Assembly (NCBI RefSeq): GCF_042652345.1
Contig: NZ_JBHSJJ010000020.1
Coordinates: forward strand, 1-64,000
Direction of reading: 5' to 3'
DNA length: 64,000 bases
Source: Negadavirga shengliensis
GTDB lineage: Bacteria > Bacteroidota > Bacteroidia > Cytophagales > Cyclobacteriaceae
The translations under genes were made by a program, and so were the position numbers. Below, in pieces: positions 61,469 to 64,000 of this stretch. Position 1 is the stretch's first letter. Every line of letters starts with the position of its first letter. Below the pieces are notes generated by a model, which saw only the letters and a list, made by a program, of their open reading frames with translations, did no database searches and was not told where the DNA came from.

Positions 61469-62185
61469 TCAATGCATGGATTTTCTGGACAAAATATATC
61501 TTCTGTAAATTATCTGGCCGTTTAACAGATGATCATTGAACCTGTTAAACCCTTCATTTCCATCCAAATGATCGGAAAAAGTGAACATCAAGCTTCCTTC
61601 GATGGCGATATCGGAATAAATGTCCAACCGATAACTGATACCGCCTCTTACGGGGATATAGGCTGCAAAATGATCGTGCGAGGTAGTCACCCGGTTTTCG
61701 TTTTCCAGTCTGGTCTCATTGCTGAAGTTTATCAGGACTCCCAACCCTGTGCCCATGTACAAGTTGAAATCTTTCCTATCGGTATGGCTGTTGCTTTTGA
61801 ATAAATTGACGGTCGGCATGAGGTCCATATAGAACACATTGCCCCTGCTTTCCACAGCTTGGCCCCACTCTTTCCAAAGGTTGACGACATTCGGGTTGAA
61901 ATAATCTATATCCTGGCTTTGAAAATTCTGATATCCCATATAGGTCTTCAGATCTACCAGTCTGCTTATTTTTCTGCCCACAGCACCTGATAAAGAGGGC
62001 CTGACTTTAACGTTAAACATCCGTATGCTCCCTCCATTATCAGCATACATAGTGCCCAATCCAATGCCTCCCTGGTAATAATAGTTTCTGGGTATCTTTT
62101 CTTTGTAAAAATCTTGGGCAGACAGTTGATAGGAAACAAGGAACAGGGTGATAGTAAGGCCGATATATGAGAACAGGGATTTCAT
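61469..62185 (-). CDS. Predicted outer-membrane beta-barrel protein, function unknown
   Basis: A 238-residue protein with a signal peptide (MKSLFSYIGLTITLFLVS to LSAQ). Alternating hydrophobic strands follow, for example YYQGGIGLGTMYADNG, FNLYMGTGLGVLINF and VRGGISYRLDIYSDIAIEGSLMF, consistent with an 8-10 strand barrel. No known signature is recognised, and the C-terminus (SRKSMH) lacks the usual terminal aromatic. It may be a surface or porin-like small barrel. Confidence 0.65.
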   Translation of the reverse strand: MKSLFSYIGLTITLFLVSYQLSAQDFYKEKIPRNYYYQGGIGLGTMYADNGGSIRMFNVKVRPSLSGAVGRKISRLVDLKTYMGYQNFQSQDIDYFNPNVVNLWKEWGQAVESRGNVFYMDLMPTVNLFKSNSHTDRKDFNLYMGTGLGVLINFSNETRLENENRVTTSHDHFAAYIPVRGGISYRLDIYSDIAIEGSLMFTFSDHLDGNEGFNRFNDHLLNGQIIYRRYILSRKSMH

Positions 62186-62329
62186 TGCAGGGGAATTTTG
62201 GAAGGGTATTTGGTAGTCGTAGGGTATTATAAAACGGCAAATCGGATAAACCTATATGTTTTTTGACCGACGTGGGATCAAAAAACACACTTTTTTGACG
62301 TTCATTGTTTAGACATGAGTTATTGTTTA

Positions 62330-62337
62330 TAACTTTG
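62330..62337 (+). promoter_or_regulatory. Predicted -7 box (TAACTTTG) upstream of rfbA
   Basis: It matches TAnnTTTG. A TTG at 62305-62307 stands 22 bp upstream, slightly longer than usual. The leader to the ATG at 62472 would be about 130 nt. Confidence 0.4.
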
Positions 62338-62471
62338 GCTAAATTAATCTCTAATTATGCTTTGGTCATTATTACAATGATTGGACCAAAATTAATCTGA
62401 GTCTGATGAATCATTTTTGAAAGCCGTTTTAAGTTGTTGTTTAATAGTATTCTTCTAAAAACCTGACATTG

Positions 62472-63329
62472 ATGAAAGGAATTATCCTGGCGGGAGGGTC
62501 TGGCACCAGACTGTATCCCCTTACTATCGCTGTGAGCAAGCAATTGATGCCCGTATATGACAAACCCATGATATACTATCCCTTATCTGTACTGATGATG
62601 GCGGGGATCAGGGATATTTTAATTATAACCACCCCCGAAGACAATGCGTCTTTTCAGAAATTACTGGGGGATGGCAGCCAACTGGGCTGTCGTTTTTCTT
62701 TTGCCATTCAGCCGAAACCCGAAGGCCTGGCTCAGGCTTTTATCATCGGTGAGGATTTTATCGGTTCTGACAAAGTGGCCCTGATTCTGGGCGACAATAT
62801 ATTTTATGGCAGCGGGCTTCACCAGACCCTGAAAGCCCATACAGATCCTGATGGGGGCGTGGTTTTTGCTTACCATGTCAACGATCCCCAGCGCTATGGG
62901 GTGGTGGAATTTGATGAAAACAATAAAGTGATCAGTATTGAAGAAAAGCCTTCCATGCCAAAATCAAATTTTGCGGTCCCTGGGTTGTATTTTTATGATA
63001 ATCAGGTGGTGGAGATTGCTAAGAACATCAGGCCCAGCGACAGGGGGGAACTGGAGATTACCGATGTAAACAACGTCTATTTGAAGAAGGGGAAATTAAA
63101 CGTAGGCATCCTTAACCGCGGCACGGCCTGGCTTGATACAGGTACCCACCAGTCACTGCTTCAGGCAGCGCAATTTGTGGAGGTGATTGAAGAGAGACAG
63201 GGACTAAAAATCGGATGTATTGAGGAAATCGCCTATAGAAACGGATTCATTAGCAAAACCCGCTTGTTGGAGCTGGCCGGTTCTTTGGGAAAGAGCGGTT
63301 ATGGTGATTATTTGAAACGACTGGTGTAA
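62472..63329 (+). CDS. rfbA: Glucose-1-phosphate thymidylyltransferase
   Basis: A 285-residue nucleotidyltransferase that makes dTDP-glucose from dTTP and glucose 1-phosphate, the first step to dTDP-rhamnose. Family motifs are GIILAGGSGTRLYPLT (nucleotide loop), SKQLMPVYDKPMIYYPLS, ALILGDNIFYG, SIEEKPSMPKS and GTAWLDTGTH. The length equals RmlA (about 290). Translation begins at ATG 62472; a TTG one codon upstream is possible. rfbB, C and D are not visible in the window, so it may serve another surface-glycan pathway. Confidence 0.95.
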   Translation: MKGIILAGGSGTRLYPLTIAVSKQLMPVYDKPMIYYPLSVLMMAGIRDILIITTPEDNASFQKLLGDGSQLGCRFSFAIQPKPEGLAQAFIIGEDFIGSDKVALILGDNIFYGSGLHQTLKAHTDPDGGVVFAYHVNDPQRYGVVEFDENNKVISIEEKPSMPKSNFAVPGLYFYDNQVVEIAKNIRPSDRGELEITDVNNVYLKKGKLNVGILNRGTAWLDTGTHQSLLQAAQFVEVIEERQGLKIGCIEEIAYRNGFISKTRLLELAGSLGKSGYGDYLKRLV

Positions 63330-63517
63330 GCCATGGGGATAAACTAAGGTATAATGGAGCTTTTGGGATCCTTTTTAGAGGGTTTCGGTATTTATAAAAG
63401 CTTTTGTTGCATTCTTTTCAGTAAGCATCGGCAAAAAAGCAATTTCTTGGTTTATTTTTAAAATACAAAAATATAGATATGAAAAGCAAAAAAAATGGTA
63501 AAAAAATAAGCAAATTG

Positions 63518-63548
63518 TTTGTGCGTATGCGAACTTTTGTTAATTTTG
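63518..63548 (+). promoter_or_regulatory. Bacteroidota sigma-70-type promoter of the response regulator
   Basis: TTTG (63518-63521), 19 bp, then TAATTTTG (63541-63548). Both boxes and the spacing match the TTTG-N19-21-TAnnTTTG consensus. The predicted start site lies about 36 nt before the ATG at 63591. Confidence 0.7.
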
Positions 63549-63590
63549 TATAGCTTATAATGTTTTTTAAAACTATAAAATTGTAGGTAA

Positions 63591-63950
63591 ATGGTAAATA
63601 TAGTTTTGGTTGACGATGATGATGTCAGTAATTTTGTAACTGAAAAATTTATTTACAAAAGTTTTAAGGGCCCCTGCAGGGTTTTTAAATTTTCGAGCGC
63701 CACCGAAGCGCTGAAAGAAGTGGGTAAGATCAAACCTAATTATCTTTTTGTCGACCTTGTCATGCCTCAAATGACGGGTTGGGATTTTTTGGAAAGACTG
63801 GGCGAAGCCAACATCAATTCGGAGGTTTATATTTTGAGCGGATCTGTGGATGAGATGGACTACGACAAAGTAGCCAATTACAAAACAGTGAGGAAATTTT
63901 TGACCAAGTTTTCGGTCAGGGAAAGTCTTCCTGAGATTTTCAGGAATTGA
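63591..63950 (+). CDS. Single-domain response regulator (CheY-like)
   Basis: A 119-residue receiver with no output domain. The acidic cluster VDDDD is at 8-12, the phospho-acceptor aspartate in YLFVDLVMP near 56, the switch serine in ILSGS and the lysine in FLTKF. It probably passes phosphate to a partner or binds a target by shape, as many Bacteroidota single-domain regulators do. A well-formed promoter stands just upstream, so it is transcribed alone. No kinase is adjacent, and the partner is unknown. Confidence 0.9.
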   Translation: MVNIVLVDDDDVSNFVTEKFIYKSFKGPCRVFKFSSATEALKEVGKIKPNYLFVDLVMPQMTGWDFLERLGEANINSEVYILSGSVDEMDYDKVANYKTVRKFLTKFSVRESLPEIFRN

Positions 63951-64000
63951 AATTTTTGTAGGGTTTAAGATTGATTTTTGATTAAAGCAAATTGGCCCCA

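Overview
The window looks like a chromosome segment of a Bacteroidota bacterium, most likely of the order Cytophagales and close to Cyclobacteriaceae. The evidence is a SusC/SusD pair, a TonB receptor paired with a DUF4249 lipoprotein, a TamL-type lipoprotein, Bat (aerotolerance) genes, MacB-like ABC permeases with a two-component sigma-54 system, glycine-lipid-type acyltransferases, and promoter boxes of the TTTG/TAnnTTTG type without Shine-Dalgarno sites. The taxonomic call is inference from gene content only. No rRNA, tRNA, CRISPR array or prophage was recognised.

Layout. 0.3-5.0 kb (minus): HlyD-type adaptor, ABC ATPase and MacB-like permease, one export system, divergent from a sigma-54 response regulator and sensor kinase (5.7-8.4 kb) that probably controls it. 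8.4-11.2 kb: an AT-richer trio of LytTR regulator, serine hydrolase lipoprotein and lipocalin-like protein. 11.3-25.2 kb: housekeeping genes (PAP2 phosphatase, hemF, tamL, an RNA methyltransferase, SBF-like transporter, queuosine precursor transporter, RNase Z, STAS protein, purC, a YwqK/MORN protein, thiolase, batC-like and batB-like genes). 25.4-28.7 kb: TonB receptor plus DUF4249 lipoprotein. 28.7-29.65 kb: a tandem array of a structured repeat. 29.7-35.3 kb: a complete RND tripartite efflux operon. 35.3-40.9 kb: SDR, a two-gene glycine-lipid-like acyltransferase module, an aldo/keto reductase and a FucP-like transporter.

41.1-42.8 kb is an intact insertion sequence (11-bp terminal inverted repeats, 5-bp target duplication) inserted at the stop codon of uxaC. 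From 42.8 to 60.3 kb lies a carbohydrate region: uxaC, three exported TIM-barrel isomerase-like proteins, SusD, a SusC gene broken by a one-base frameshift in a homopolymer, two DUF1080 (3-keto-disaccharide hydrolase family) genes, DoxX, a Na/phosphate cotransporter, a universal stress protein, a phosphotriesterase-like protein and a polyphosphate-glucokinase-like kinase. Three near-identical LacI-type palindromes precede uxaC, the larger DUF1080 gene and susC and suggest one regulon. 60.4-64 kb holds pirin, an outer-membrane barrel protein, rfbA and a single-domain response regulator with a well-formed Bacteroidota promoter.

The most unusual signals are non-coding or very small. One is a family of about 165-bp intergenic repeats able to fold into three hairpins (six copies, three in tandem). 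The other is a conserved short reading frame (start MKSSMT, then HGGM) that ends exactly 4 nt before the start codon of two unrelated genes, the sigma-54 regulator and the TonB receptor.
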